Source of the DNA: Thiohalophilus sp.
GTDB lineage: Bacteria > Pseudomonadota > Gammaproteobacteria > UBA6429 > Thiohalophilaceae
Direction of reading: 5' to 3'
Length of the DNA: 64,000 nt
Assembly (NCBI RefSeq): GCF_034522235.1
Contig: NZ_JAXHLN010000003.1
Location: 1,674,001 to 1,738,000, forward strand
Position numbers and translations under genes: made by a program. A model generated the notes under the pieces. That model searched no databases. It saw only the letters and a list, made by a program, of their open reading frames with translations, and was not told the DNA's origin. Below are positions 36,466-44,512 of this stretch, in pieces (positions within the stretch are counted from its first letter, which is position 1; each line of letters opens with the position of its first letter).

Positions 36466-37168
36466 CGCCGGTGCCGGGAAACGGCGCGTCAGGGGAGCGA
36501 TACGCGTGGTACCGATTGCCATGCTGCTGTTATCGACGCTGTCCGTTGCTGAAACCGATGTCCTGATCTATCGCGGCGAGATCAATGCCGAACGCAATGC
36601 CAGCCTGTTCGCCCGGGCGCAGGCGATGGCCCCGGAACGACTGCGCATCACCTCGGGCGGCGGCGAGGTGAAAGCCGGCATTGCGCTGGGGCGCTGGGTG
36701 CACGAGCATGGCCTGACCCTGATAGTCGAGGACTATTGTCTGTCATCCTGCGCCAATTATGTCTTTCCCGCCGCGCCACGCAAACGTCTGCTTCCCGGTG
36801 CGCTCGTGGCCTGGCACGGCAATTATCGTCACCTGCTGGAGACCGGTCTGTGGCGTGAGGATGCCGCGGCGCGCATGCAAAAGCGGGGCGAGGACCGGGC
36901 GACCGCGCTGGTACGCGCGCGCGAATTCACCGAACAGCTGGTCTCGCTGGAACAGGCTTTCTTCGAGCGGATCGGGGTGGATGATCGCCTGTGCTGGTTT
37001 GGCAAGCTGCCACCCCATGCGGTCCCCGATTACTACACCCTGTCCGTCGCGGATATGGCGCGCTTCGGCGTGACGCATGTCAGCGCCCCGCCCGATTACC
37101 CCGACGCCGAGGCTCTCGGACAGGTGGACAACCTGCGCCATATTCGTCCGGGACGCGGCATGCCATGA
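36449..37168 (+). CDS. ClpP/crotonase-fold periplasmic protein (COG3904-like)
   Basis: A 239-residue protein with a basic N-terminus and a signal-like segment (VVPIAMLLLSTLSVAET), then RGEINAERNASLFARA and LRITSGGGEVKAGIALGRWV with EDYCLSSCANYVFPAAPRK. The GGGEV and SSCAN segments match the oxyanion and nucleophile regions of ClpP/SppA-like folds, but here the usual Ser context is SSCA. No protease activity is established for such proteins. The ATG at 36449 overlaps the SHOCT gene by 17 bp; a GTG near 36508 would remove most of the signal. Confidence 0.65.
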   Translation: MIWNRNAGAGKRRVRGAIRVVPIAMLLLSTLSVAETDVLIYRGEINAERNASLFARAQAMAPERLRITSGGGEVKAGIALGRWVHEHGLTLIVEDYCLSSCANYVFPAAPRKRLLPGALVAWHGNYRHLLETGLWREDAAARMQKRGEDRATALVRAREFTEQLVSLEQAFFERIGVDDRLCWFGKLPPHAVPDYYTLSVADMARFGVTHVSAPPDYPDAEALGQVDNLRHIRPGRGMP

Positions 37169-37218
37169 TCAGAACCCGGATACAAAAATCGCGCCGCAAA
37201 AATGAACGGCAGACCGGA

Positions 37219-37992
37219 TCAGGTTATCTGATTCGCCAGAATGTAGGTGGCCACCAGCATCAGGAAAATCGCGAAGCCTTTTTTCAACACGTCACCCGAG
37301 ACGCATCGCGCCAGGCGGGTACCGATGACACTGCCGACGACCGCTACCGCGGCGAACACCGCCATCAGGGCATAGTCGATCGGCACATCACCGACATAAC
37401 CGGCAAAACCGGCATAGGACTTGACCGCGACAATGGCCAGCGAGGTACCAATGGCCTGTTTCATGGGCAGGCGGGAGAGGATCACCAGTGCCGGGACGAT
37501 CAAAAAGCCGCCGCCGACCCCCACCAGGCCGGTCAGGGCGCCGACCACGATGCCGTGCATCGCCACATGGCTCAGGCAGTGTCTGGAGGTACAGCCCTCG
37601 GCCGCTTCCACCGCGGCCGCCCCGGCCGAGCGGGGCGGTTGGGCGGGGCGCAGCATCTTCCAGGCGGCGGCGTACATGACCAGCGCAAAGATACTCAGCT
37701 GCAGCACCACCGGGGTGATCACCCCCAGACGCGCCCCGGCATAGGTGCCAAGGATGCCAAATATCCCGAATATCAGTGTGACCTTACCGTTCACATTCCC
37801 GGCCCGCCAGTGCTGCAGCGCCGTCAGGGTGGCGGTGACCGCGACGATCCCCAGGCTCATGGCGATGGCCGATTTTGGCGCGATATCAAGGAGATAGAGC
37901 AGCGCGGGGGTGGTGATAATGGAGCCGCCACTGCCGAAGATGCCGAGCATGATGCCGGTGGCGAGGCCGGCGAGAATGGCACTGAGGGTCAT
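37219..37992 (-). CDS. Sulfite exporter TauE/SafE family (TSUP) permease
   Basis: A 257-residue permease with seven or eight helices in two homologous halves. Each half has a glycine-rich turn: TGIMLGIFGSGGSIITTPAL in the first and TGLVGVGGGFLIVPAL in the second. TSUP proteins move organosulfur compounds, sulfite or thiosulfate; YeeE-like relatives import thiosulfate. Neighbouring rhodanese and DsrE genes support a sulfur substrate. An operator-like element upstream matches that of the ArsR-rhodanese gene. Confidence 0.88.
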   Translation of the reverse strand: MTLSAILAGLATGIMLGIFGSGGSIITTPALLYLLDIAPKSAIAMSLGIVAVTATLTALQHWRAGNVNGKVTLIFGIFGILGTYAGARLGVITPVVLQLSIFALVMYAAAWKMLRPAQPPRSAGAAAVEAAEGCTSRHCLSHVAMHGIVVGALTGLVGVGGGFLIVPALVILSRLPMKQAIGTSLAIVAVKSYAGFAGYVGDVPIDYALMAVFAAVAVVGSVIGTRLARCVSGDVLKKGFAIFLMLVATYILANQIT

Positions 37993-38018
37993 AACAGGCT
38001 CCTGTCAGTATTTACTAT

Positions 38019-38044
38019 TATTCAATAGATCAGTAGAATACTTG
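38019..38044 (-). promoter_or_regulatory. Candidate ArsR-rhodanese binding site before TSUP gene
   Basis: TATTCAATAGATCAGTAGAA and the following six bases match 18 of 26 positions of 32133-32158, with the same strand relation and 27 bp to the start codon compared with 25 bp there. It includes ATTC...GAAT half-sites. Confidence 0.45.
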
Positions 38045-38178
38045 ACAGGATCAAGAGATTCAAGGAAATTTCTTGGTAAGAAAGTCGGGCTTCACGCGAC
38101 TAACAAATTGCAAGGATCATCTCCCGAAAGTTGTTATCGCGGCAGCCGGGAAATTACCCGGGCAAGGAGGGCACCATT

Positions 38179-38499
38179 ATGAAACTCGGCATAGTCATCG
38201 CCTGCAATATTGCGGAAACGGTCTGGAATGCCTTTCGACTGGGCGTTCATGCCTGTCAGCAGGGTGATACGGTCAAAATCTTTTTGCTCGGGCAGGGCGT
38301 GGAAAGTGAAACCCTGCAGGATGCGAAATTCAACGTGGTGGAGCAGATGAAGTCGTTTGTCGAACAGGGCGGGGAAATATTGGCCTGCGGAACCTGTCTT
38401 GAAATTCGCCAGAGTGAATCCAGCGCGCTGTGTCCGGTTTCGACCATGGCCGATCTGCATCAGATTGTTAACGAATCCGACAAGGTGCTGACGTTTTAA
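38179..38499 (+). CDS. DsrE-family sulfur carrier-like protein
   Basis: A 106-residue protein with the DsrE/F fold: MKLGIVIACNIAETVWNAFRL at the start, VKIFLLGQGVESE in the middle, and conserved Cys in EILACGTCLEIR, ending VNESDKVLTF. DsrE-type proteins take sulfur from rhodanese or TusA on the conserved Cys. AAGGAGGG precedes the ATG. The stop shares one base with the next start (TAATG), so it is coupled to the flavoprotein gene. Confidence 0.88.
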   Translation: MKLGIVIACNIAETVWNAFRLGVHACQQGDTVKIFLLGQGVESETLQDAKFNVVEQMKSFVEQGGEILACGTCLEIRQSESSALCPVSTMADLHQIVNESDKVLTF

Positions 38500-39908
38500 T
38501 GCGGGACATCGTCATCATTGGCGGCGGCGTCGGCGGGCTCATTACCGCCAGCGTTGCGGGGCAACTGGGGCTCAGGGTCACCCTGATCGAAAAAACCGCC
38601 GCGCTTGGCGGTGACTGTCTGCATCACGGCTGTGTGCCGAGCAAAAGCCTGATCAAGGCGGCGAAGGTGGCGCACTGGCTGCGGCATGCCGACGCATTCG
38701 GCCTGCCGGTCAGCGACCCGCCGATTGATCTCGGCGCGGTGAATGCGCGGGTACAGGCGATCATCGATCAGATCCAGCAGCACGATGATCCCGACCGGTT
38801 TCGTTCCTACGGCTGCGAGGTGTTGCTGGGCGAAGCGGCGACGTTTATCTCCCCGCATGCCGTGCAGGTCGGCGATCGGATCATCGAAGGCCGCCGTTTT
38901 GTCATCGCCACCGGCTCACGCCCTTTCGTACCGGAACTGCCCGGCATCGATCCCGCCGGGATTCTGACCAACGAAAGCTTATTCAACTTGCAAAACACGC
39001 CGTCACGACTGGCCGTGATCGGCGGCGGGCCCATCGGCCTGGAGCTGGGGCAGGCCATGCAACGCCTCGGCAGCCAGGTGACGTTGCTGCAACGGGCCCC
39101 GACAATCCTGCCCCAGGAAGATCCGGAACTGACGGATCTGTTGCAAGCGCAACTGATCGACGAAGGCCTGCAGATCCGGACCGGGCGCGAAATCGCCCAC
39201 GTCGACAACCATAACGGGGTTTTTGATATCACCTGTCAGGACGATACCCGGTTTCAGGTTGATCAGATCCTGGTTGCCACCGGGCGGCAACCCAATATCG
39301 AACAACTCAATCTCGAGGCGGCCGGCGTAAAATCCACGTCACGCGGTATCGAGGTGGACCGGCGTCTGCGCACCGCGCAAAAACACATCTACGCCTGCGG
39401 CGATGTCTGTGGGCCTTATGCCTTCACCCACCTGGCCGAATACCAGGCCGGTATTATCATCAGCAATGCGCTGTTTCGTTTCCCCAAAAAAACCGATTAC
39501 CGCGTGCTGCCCTGGGTGACCTTCACCGATCCGGAACTGGCCCGGGTGGGACTCACCGAACAGCAGGCCATCGAGCAGGGGATCAAACATACGGTATTGC
39601 GCTTTGACTTCAAGGAAGTCGATCGTGCCATCACCGAACGGGAAACAACCGGCCGGGTCAAACTGGTCACCCGCAAAGGGAAAATTCTCGGCGCCAGCAT
39701 CCTGGGCCCACAGGCCGGGGAACTGATCCACGAGATCGCACTGGCCATGCAAAGCGGAGCGACGATCGGCGATATCTCCGCCACCATTCATGCCTATCCC
39801 ACGTTGGCACAGGTACACCGGCGTACCGTGAATACGGCCTATGCGCCAAAACTGTTCAGCCCCTTCACCCGGCGACTGGTGTGCTGGCTGCAAAAGTTAC
39901 CGGGTTGA
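38499..39908 (+). CDS. MerA/Lpd-like pyridine nucleotide-disulfide oxidoreductase
   Basis: A 469-residue FAD enzyme: VIIGGGVGGLITASVA at the start, redox-active CLHHGCVPSKSLI near residue 44, NAD-binding VIGGGPIGLELGQAM near 175, and FAD site IYACGDVCGPYAFTHLAEYQ near 300. The C-terminal dimerisation domain has IHAYPTLAQVHRRTVN, where MerA and Lpd have a catalytic His-Glu pair; here His-Ala-Tyr-Pro-Thr. It lacks MerA's N-terminal HMA domain and the C-terminal Cys pair, so it is not a typical mercuric reductase. Coupling to DsrE hints at a persulfide or disulfide substrate. Confidence 0.88.
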   Translation: MRDIVIIGGGVGGLITASVAGQLGLRVTLIEKTAALGGDCLHHGCVPSKSLIKAAKVAHWLRHADAFGLPVSDPPIDLGAVNARVQAIIDQIQQHDDPDRFRSYGCEVLLGEAATFISPHAVQVGDRIIEGRRFVIATGSRPFVPELPGIDPAGILTNESLFNLQNTPSRLAVIGGGPIGLELGQAMQRLGSQVTLLQRAPTILPQEDPELTDLLQAQLIDEGLQIRTGREIAHVDNHNGVFDITCQDDTRFQVDQILVATGRQPNIEQLNLEAAGVKSTSRGIEVDRRLRTAQKHIYACGDVCGPYAFTHLAEYQAGIIISNALFRFPKKTDYRVLPWVTFTDPELARVGLTEQQAIEQGIKHTVLRFDFKEVDRAITERETTGRVKLVTRKGKILGASILGPQAGELIHEIALAMQSGATIGDISATIHAYPTLAQVHRRTVNTAYAPKLFSPFTRRLVCWLQKLPG

Positions 39909-39920
39909 GTCAGGCAAAAG

Positions 39921-40655
39921 ATGTCACCTGCAAAAAGGAAGGGCGCATTCTACACCCCGTTTGGGAACACTTATTTCGCATTCGATAACATTATGGATAT
40001 TACACCCGAACAGTATGACAACTGGTATCACACCCCTCGTGGGCGGTGGATCAGCACACGGGAATTTGATTTGTTGATGCGCTTGTTAAACCCGACCCCC
40101 GGGGCCCGTTTACTGGATGTCGGTTGCGGTACCGGCCACTTCAGCCGACGGTTCGCCCAGGCGAAATTGAAGGTGACCGGCCTGGATCCCGACCCGGCGA
40201 TGCTCGATTACGCGCGGCAACAGGCGGGAGATATCGCGTATCGGGAAGGTCACGCCGAAGCGTTACCGTTTGCCGATCAACAGTTTGATTATTGCGCCGC
40301 CGTCACCAGTCTCTGTTTCATTGCCGATCCGGTCAAAGCCTTGCAGGAAATGGGGCGAGTCAGCAAACACGGTATCGTGCTGGGTTTATTAAACCGGCAC
40401 AGCCTGCTGCACCGGCAAAAGGCCGGCCGCGGCGCCTATGCCGGCGCGCGCTGGGACAGCCGCCCCGATGTGATAAACTGGCTGAACCGGGCCGGCATGG
40501 GTGCTGTCCATTATCAGATGAAAAGCGCGATCTTTTTCCCCCGTGGCGGGCGGTTAGCCCGACTGATGGAAAAGGCTTTACCCGGTTCGCTGCTGTGGGG
40601 CGGTTTTCTTGCCGTCATACTCCGCAAAACAGCTCCGGACACCAATGTAACTTGA
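39921..40655 (+). CDS. Class I SAM-dependent methyltransferase
   Basis: A 244-residue protein with SAM motif I LLDVGCGTGHFSRRFA, motif II GLDPDPAMLDYARQQ, and EGHAEALPFADQQFDYCAAV. It resembles UbiE-like enzymes. The paired cysteines of ArsM arsenite methyltransferases are absent, so it is probably not ArsM. It lies 15 bp before arsS and may act in the same pathway. ATG 39921 is used; an internal ATG at MDITPEQYDNWY would also keep the whole domain. Confidence 0.85.
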   Translation: MSPAKRKGAFYTPFGNTYFAFDNIMDITPEQYDNWYHTPRGRWISTREFDLLMRLLNPTPGARLLDVGCGTGHFSRRFAQAKLKVTGLDPDPAMLDYARQQAGDIAYREGHAEALPFADQQFDYCAAVTSLCFIADPVKALQEMGRVSKHGIVLGLLNRHSLLHRQKAGRGAYAGARWDSRPDVINWLNRAGMGAVHYQMKSAIFFPRGGRLARLMEKALPGSLLWGGFLAVILRKTAPDTNVT

Positions 40656-40670
40656 TGAGACGCGATCACC

Positions 40671-41630
40671 ATGCATGCCACCTTACCCCTGCTGCAAGAA
40701 AGTGACTTTCCGGCGATTCGCCGCAACACATTAACAACCCTGCAGGTCAATCTCGGCTATCGCTGCAATCAGGCCTGTCTGCATTGCCACGTTAACGCCG
40801 GCCCGACCCGCAAAGAGGTGATGTCACGCGAGACCGTCGAGCAGATCGTCGACTTCCTGCGTCACAATAAACTCGCAACCCTGGACATCACCGGTGGCGC
40901 ACCGGAACTCAATCCCCATTTTCGTTACCTGGTCGAACAGGCGCGTGCACTGGGCCTGCATGTCATCGACCGCTGCAACCTGACCATCCTGCAGGAAGCC
41001 GGGCAGGGGGATCTGGCCGACTTTCTGGCACAGCACAAAGTGGAAATCGTCGCCTCCTTGCCCTGCTATCAGGAAGCGAACGTCAACGGCCAGCGCGGCG
41101 ACGGCGTCTATGCCCGCAGCATCGACGCCCTGCAACAACTCAACGCGCGTGGCTATGCTGACGAGAATTGCGGCCTGTTATTGAACCTGGTTTACAATCC
41201 GACCGGTCCGTTTCTGCCGCCACCACAGGCGCAACTGGAAGCCGACTACAAACGGGAACTGGCCAAACAGGGCGTGACCTTCAACCAGTTATATACATTG
41301 ACCAACCTGCCCATCCAGCGCTTCGGCAGCACGCTGATCTCAAAGGGCCAGTTCGACGAGTACATGCAACTGCTCAAAAGCGCCCACCTGGGTGCCAACC
41401 TGGATAATGTCATGTGCCGCTCGCTGATCAGCATCGACTGGCAGGGCTATGCCTATGACTGCGACTTCAATCAGATGCTGAACCTGCCGTTACCGCTGCC
41501 GAACAAGGGCCGTCCGCATATTCGCGACTTGACCGCGCAGGCATTACAGGGCCTGCCCATCGCCATCGCCGACCACTGCTACGGCTGCACCGCCGGGCAG
41601 GGCAGTAGCTGCGGTGGAGCACTTGCCTGA
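40671..41630 (+). CDS. arsS: Arsenosugar biosynthesis radical SAM protein ArsS
   Basis: A 319-residue radical SAM protein with the cluster motif RCNQACLHCH near residue 33 and the family-specific TLQVNLGYRC and DITGGAPELNPHFRYLV segments. The C-terminus has an extra cysteine set, HCYGCTAGQGSSCGG. ArsS transfers a 5'-deoxyadenosyl group to dimethylarsinous acid to start arsenosugar formation. Two TIGR04283/TIGR04282-type genes follow, supporting the assignment. No ArsM is seen in the window, so dimethylarsenic would have to come from elsewhere. Confidence 0.92.
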   Translation: MHATLPLLQESDFPAIRRNTLTTLQVNLGYRCNQACLHCHVNAGPTRKEVMSRETVEQIVDFLRHNKLATLDITGGAPELNPHFRYLVEQARALGLHVIDRCNLTILQEAGQGDLADFLAQHKVEIVASLPCYQEANVNGQRGDGVYARSIDALQQLNARGYADENCGLLLNLVYNPTGPFLPPPQAQLEADYKRELAKQGVTFNQLYTLTNLPIQRFGSTLISKGQFDEYMQLLKSAHLGANLDNVMCRSLISIDWQGYAYDCDFNQMLNLPLPLPNKGRPHIRDLTAQALQGLPIAIADHCYGCTAGQGSSCGGALA

Positions 41631-41756
41631 TCAGATAAAGAGACTGACGCAGAGGCGCAAAGACGCAGAGGAACGCAGAGAAAAATTTGTTGTGAGAAAC
41701 ATCAGCCATGTAGGTCACGCTGGCGATAGCCTGCATGACATCTATCGCAATTTTGT

Positions 41757-41829
41757 AGGAGGCGATTGACGTACATGGAAGTACTAATGTCGCGGAAGGC
41801 ACGGATGCCGCGAGCGACACATCGGCGAC
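41757..41829 (+). repeat. Hairpin array copy C within a repeat-rich gap
   Basis: GGCGAT/ATCGGC enclose GTACATGGAAGTAC (41771-41784) and GGCACGGATGCC (41798-41809), with loops of the A(N)GGA type. The gap 41631-41936 also holds a GCGCAAAGACGCAGAGG repeat at about 41645-41680 and a GTAGGTCACGCTGGCGATAG palindrome at about 41709. No gene is present there. Confidence 0.6.
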
Positions 41830-41936
41830 TATATCCTGGCGGTAAGGACGGGTCGCGGCTAAAAGCCCCTCCCACAACAATATCAAAAACTTCTCGCTTT
41901 CTCAGTGATGAAGAGGGTTTAACAAGGCAATAACAC

Positions 41937-42614
41937 GTGCAACGACTGTCCATCATTATCCCGACGCTAAATGAAGCTGACAGCCTTCCGGCGACGCTGG
42001 AGCGGCTTCAGCCGCTGCGCTCGCGCGGGCATGAGGTAATTCTGGTCGATGGCGGCAGCATGGATAAAACGATCGACATTGCCCGCCCGCTGGTGGATCG
42101 CATCCTAAATAGTGAACCGGGGCGGGCACGCCAGATGAATGTGGGCGCTTCGCAGGCCAGGGGCGACATCTTCTGGTTTTTGCATGCCGATACCCTGATC
42201 CCCGTACTGACCGATCAGATCATCGATCATGCCATTGATGGACGTAAACTGGCCTGGGGCCGGTTTGATGTGCGCCTCAGTGGCAAGGATGTGCGTTTGC
42301 GACTCATTGCGTTTATGATGAACCGGCGTTCGCGGTTGACCGGCATCGCCACCGGCGATCAGGGGATATTCGTCACCCGTGCGCTGTTTGAAACGATCAA
42401 CGGGTTCATTGAACAGCCGTTGATGGAAGATATCGAGATCAGCCGGCGACTCAAACGCCATGCCCGGCCGATCTGTCTTGAACAGAAACTGATCACCTCC
42501 AGCCGTCGCTGGGAGACCCGTGGCATCTGGCGCACGGTCTTTTTGATGTGGCGCCTGCGACTGCGCTATGCACTGGGCGGCGATCCCCATAAACTGGCAA
42601 AGCTGTACCGATGA
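41937..42614 (+). CDS. TIGR04283-type arsenosugar glycosyltransferase
   Basis: A 225-residue GT2-fold enzyme: SIIIPTLNEADSLPATLERL at the start, EVILVDGGSMDKT, GRARQMNVGASQARGDIFWF and LHADTLIP. These match the TIGR04283 family, which occurs with arsS. The start is GTG at 41937. Its last four bases overlap the next gene (ATGA), so the pair is translationally coupled. It likely attaches a sugar-derived group in arsenosugar formation, though the exact donor is not known. Confidence 0.88.
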   Translation: MQRLSIIIPTLNEADSLPATLERLQPLRSRGHEVILVDGGSMDKTIDIARPLVDRILNSEPGRARQMNVGASQARGDIFWFLHADTLIPVLTDQIIDHAIDGRKLAWGRFDVRLSGKDVRLRLIAFMMNRRSRLTGIATGDQGIFVTRALFETINGFIEQPLMEDIEISRRLKRHARPICLEQKLITSSRRWETRGIWRTVFLMWRLRLRYALGGDPHKLAKLYR

Positions 42615-43258
42615 AACCCACCACACCAACCACCGCCGTCATGGTCTTTGCCCGGGCGCCGATCCCCGGTCAGGTCAAGACCCGTTTGATCCCGGTGCTG
42701 GGCGAGGCGGGGGCGGCCGATCTGCATGCCGCCATGCTGCAACACACGCTGAATACGGTAAGCCAGCTTCCAGATACGGCGATTCGCCTGTATTGCCAGC
42801 CTGACACGCAACACCCCCTGTTTCGCCGGTATGCCGATCATTCTGCGCTGAGCCTGCATCCCCAGCAGGGCGCCGATCTGGGCGAGCGCATGGCCAATGC
42901 CTTTGTCGACAGCCTGGCGCATTATCAAAAGGTTCTGGTGATCGGTTGTGACTGTCCGTCATTAAGCGCGGCGGATCTTCACGCCGCGTTTGCGGCACTG
43001 GACGAACAGGATGCCGTGCTCACCCCGGTCCATGACGGCGGCTATGTTCTGCTGGGGCTGAGGCGCTTCTCGCCGCGGATATTCACCGATATAGACTGGA
43101 GCACCGAACGGGTATTCCAGCAGACCACCGCGCAACTCGATGCGGCCGGCCTGCGCTGGAGCGCGTTTGAGCCCAGACATGACATTGATCGTCCCGACGA
43201 TCTGATCCATTGTCCCGAACATTTATTAACCGGAGTCTCTAATGAAATGGCTGGATAA
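42611..43258 (+). CDS. TIGR04282-type glycosyltransferase/nucleotidyltransferase
   Basis: A 215-residue protein with VMVFARAPIPGQVKTRLIPV near the N-terminus, GADLGERMANAF, IGCDCPSLSAADLHAAF and DGGYVLLGLRR, the hallmarks of TIGR04282. It has a nucleotidyltransferase-like fold and is a usual partner of TIGR04283 proteins in arsenosugar clusters. It overlaps the upstream gene by 4 bp and the downstream small membrane gene by 17 bp. Confidence 0.9.
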   Translation: MKPTTPTTAVMVFARAPIPGQVKTRLIPVLGEAGAADLHAAMLQHTLNTVSQLPDTAIRLYCQPDTQHPLFRRYADHSALSLHPQQGADLGERMANAFVDSLAHYQKVLVIGCDCPSLSAADLHAAFAALDEQDAVLTPVHDGGYVLLGLRRFSPRIFTDIDWSTERVFQQTTAQLDAAGLRWSAFEPRHDIDRPDDLIHCPEHLLTGVSNEMAG

Positions 43259-43463
43259 AATCCCGTTTCCCACCCTGATTATCATCGCCATTCTGCTGGG
43301 GCTGGCGCCCTTTTCCCCGCAGCCGCATCTGGTCGAGAAGTTGCAGATGCTGTTTGACGGTACATTAAGCAAGCCGATCGATATTTTCGATCTGCTACTG
43401 CACGGCGGGCCGCTGGTGTTGCTGGTAATCAAAACGGTGCGATATTTCCGGTTTAAGAATTAA
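43242..43463 (+). CDS. Small hydrophobic protein, unknown
   Basis: A 73-residue protein with two hydrophobic segments (residues about 8-27 and 48-64). It starts MKWLDKIPFPTLIIIAILLG and ends KTVRYFRFKN. Similar short proteins are sometimes labelled RND-transporter-like without evidence. GGAGTC lies before the ATG, which sits inside the end of the TIGR04282 gene. Its 3' end is duplicated at 43560-43588 around a REP element. Confidence 0.7.
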   Translation: MKWLDKIPFPTLIIIAILLGLAPFSPQPHLVEKLQMLFDGTLSKPIDIFDLLLHGGPLVLLVIKTVRYFRFKN

Positions 43464-43588
43464 CCCCCAGACCTGGCCGGATAGGGTGCGTCCTACGCAC
43501 CACCCTCTCGATAGCAGGATAACGGTGCGTGGAACGCACCCTACAGATAACAAAACGCTGCGATATTTCCGATTTAAGAATTAACCCC
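43439..43588. repeat. REP palindrome flanked by a duplicated gene end
   Basis: A TAGGGTGCGT-type palindrome (43482-43543), the same family as 15609-15672, lies between two copies of GCGATATTTCC(g/a)-TTTAAGAATTAACCCC at 43439-43467 and 43560-43588. The copies differ at about one base. The pattern looks like a 29-bp target duplication or template-slippage product. Confidence 0.75.
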
Positions 43589-43599
43589 TACCGTTGAAG

Positions 43600-43932
43600 T
43601 CAGTAAAGCTCCAGACAATAGGCATCGAGGTCAAGCAAAAAAGCTTCGATACTGTCGCGATTTTCGATTAGTACATGCAAGGTATGACGTGTTGAGGAGT
43701 TGCCGCATTTGAGCCAGATGATTTTAGGTGGAGATCCATGCAGGAGGGCATATTCGTGAAAGTCGGAGTCCTTCGTCACAATGGCATAAGCATGCGTTTT
43801 GGCGTATTGCCAAATCGTTACATCGTCGGCATGTTCCAGGCCAACGAGGCTGACCTGGGTCGTGTCGGGATAAAGTGACTGGAGCCGTTCAACCAGACGG
43901 CGCGAGAGATTTTGATCCAGTAGTAATTTCAA
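43600..43932 (-). CDS. DUF5615 PIN-like toxin
   Basis: A 110-residue protein with MKLLLDQNLSRRLVERLQ at the start and the acidic AIVTKDSDFHEYALLHGSPP and IIWLKCGNSST segments of DUF5615, a small PIN-like nuclease family. Conserved Asp residues (LLDQN, TKDSDF) would bind metal. It overlaps the upstream DUF433 gene by 4 bp, the usual toxin-antitoxin layout for this pair. Confidence 0.88.
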   Translation of the reverse strand: MKLLLDQNLSRRLVERLQSLYPDTTQVSLVGLEHADDVTIWQYAKTHAYAIVTKDSDFHEYALLHGSPPKIIWLKCGNSSTRHTLHVLIENRDSIEAFLLDLDAYCLELY

Positions 43933-44156
43933 GCGGCGGGAATGACGGTCAGGTGCCTTTCCCTGTCGGCCGCAAATTCAAGACAGGCCTTGATATCCTC
44001 GGCGGTGAGTTCAGGGAAATCCCCCAGGATTTCGGCCTCGGTCATCCCCGAAGCCAGCCATCCCAGCACGTCATAGACGGTGATCCGCATGGAACGGATG
44101 CAGGGTTTGCCGCTGCGTTTGCCGGGCTCGATGGTAATGCGATCATGGTAACTCAT
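43929..44156 (-). CDS. DUF433 antitoxin
   Basis: A 75-residue protein with ITIEPGKRSGKPCIRSMRIT, then YDVLGWLASGMTEAEILGDFPELTAEDIKACLEFA, typical of DUF433 helix-turn-helix antitoxins. It is first in the operon and presumably binds both its promoter and the DUF5615 toxin. Confidence 0.88.
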   Translation of the reverse strand: MSYHDRITIEPGKRSGKPCIRSMRITVYDVLGWLASGMTEAEILGDFPELTAEDIKACLEFAADRERHLTVIPAA

Positions 44157-44242
44157 AAAGCAAGTTTAGATAACAACCGCTGCCCAGGCAACGCCCAAAT
44201 ATATAATGTTTTTCCGTCAGCAAGCCGGGCGGCGGGTTGCGG

Positions 44243-44512
44243 TCAGCCCAGCGGCTGCCCAATCCCGGCGGCTTTCAGCGACGCTTCGTCCACGCCGCGA
44301 TCCCGGCAACAGGCGACCAGCTCGCCATTGACCGCGACGGCCGGCACGGAACGCACGCCCAGGGATTGGGCCCGCGCGGCATTCTCGCTGTCGTTCATAT
44401 CCAGCACGCTGATCTCGCAGGATGAGCAGGCCAGTTGATTGACCCGATCGATAGTTTCCCGGCACACGGGGCAGCCGGCACTGAAAATTTCGATGTGGCG
44501 TTTCTCGCTCAT
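44243..44512 (-). CDS. Small thioredoxin/glutaredoxin-like protein
   Basis: An 89-residue protein with a thioredoxin-like fold: IEIFSAGCPVCRETIDRV contains a CPVC redox pair, and VRSVPAVAVNGELVACC gives the cis-Pro region and two more Cys. No signal peptide is present. It is the last of three genes that overlap by 4 bp each, with a MerR-type regulator first, so expression is probably metal- or thiol-controlled. Confidence 0.85.
   Translation of the reverse strand: MSEKRHIEIFSAGCPVCRETIDRVNQLACSSCEISVLDMNDSENAARAQSLGVRSVPAVAVNGELVACCRDRGVDEASLKAAGIGQPLG

Noticed and set aside
38499-39908. Mercuric reductase call for the flavoprotein
   Set aside because: The C-terminal vicinal Cys pair and HMA domain of MerA are missing, so only a MerA/Lpd-like label is justified.
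39921-40655. ArsM arsenite methyltransferase call
   Set aside because: Position next to arsS is suggestive, but the conserved arsenic-binding cysteines are not present.
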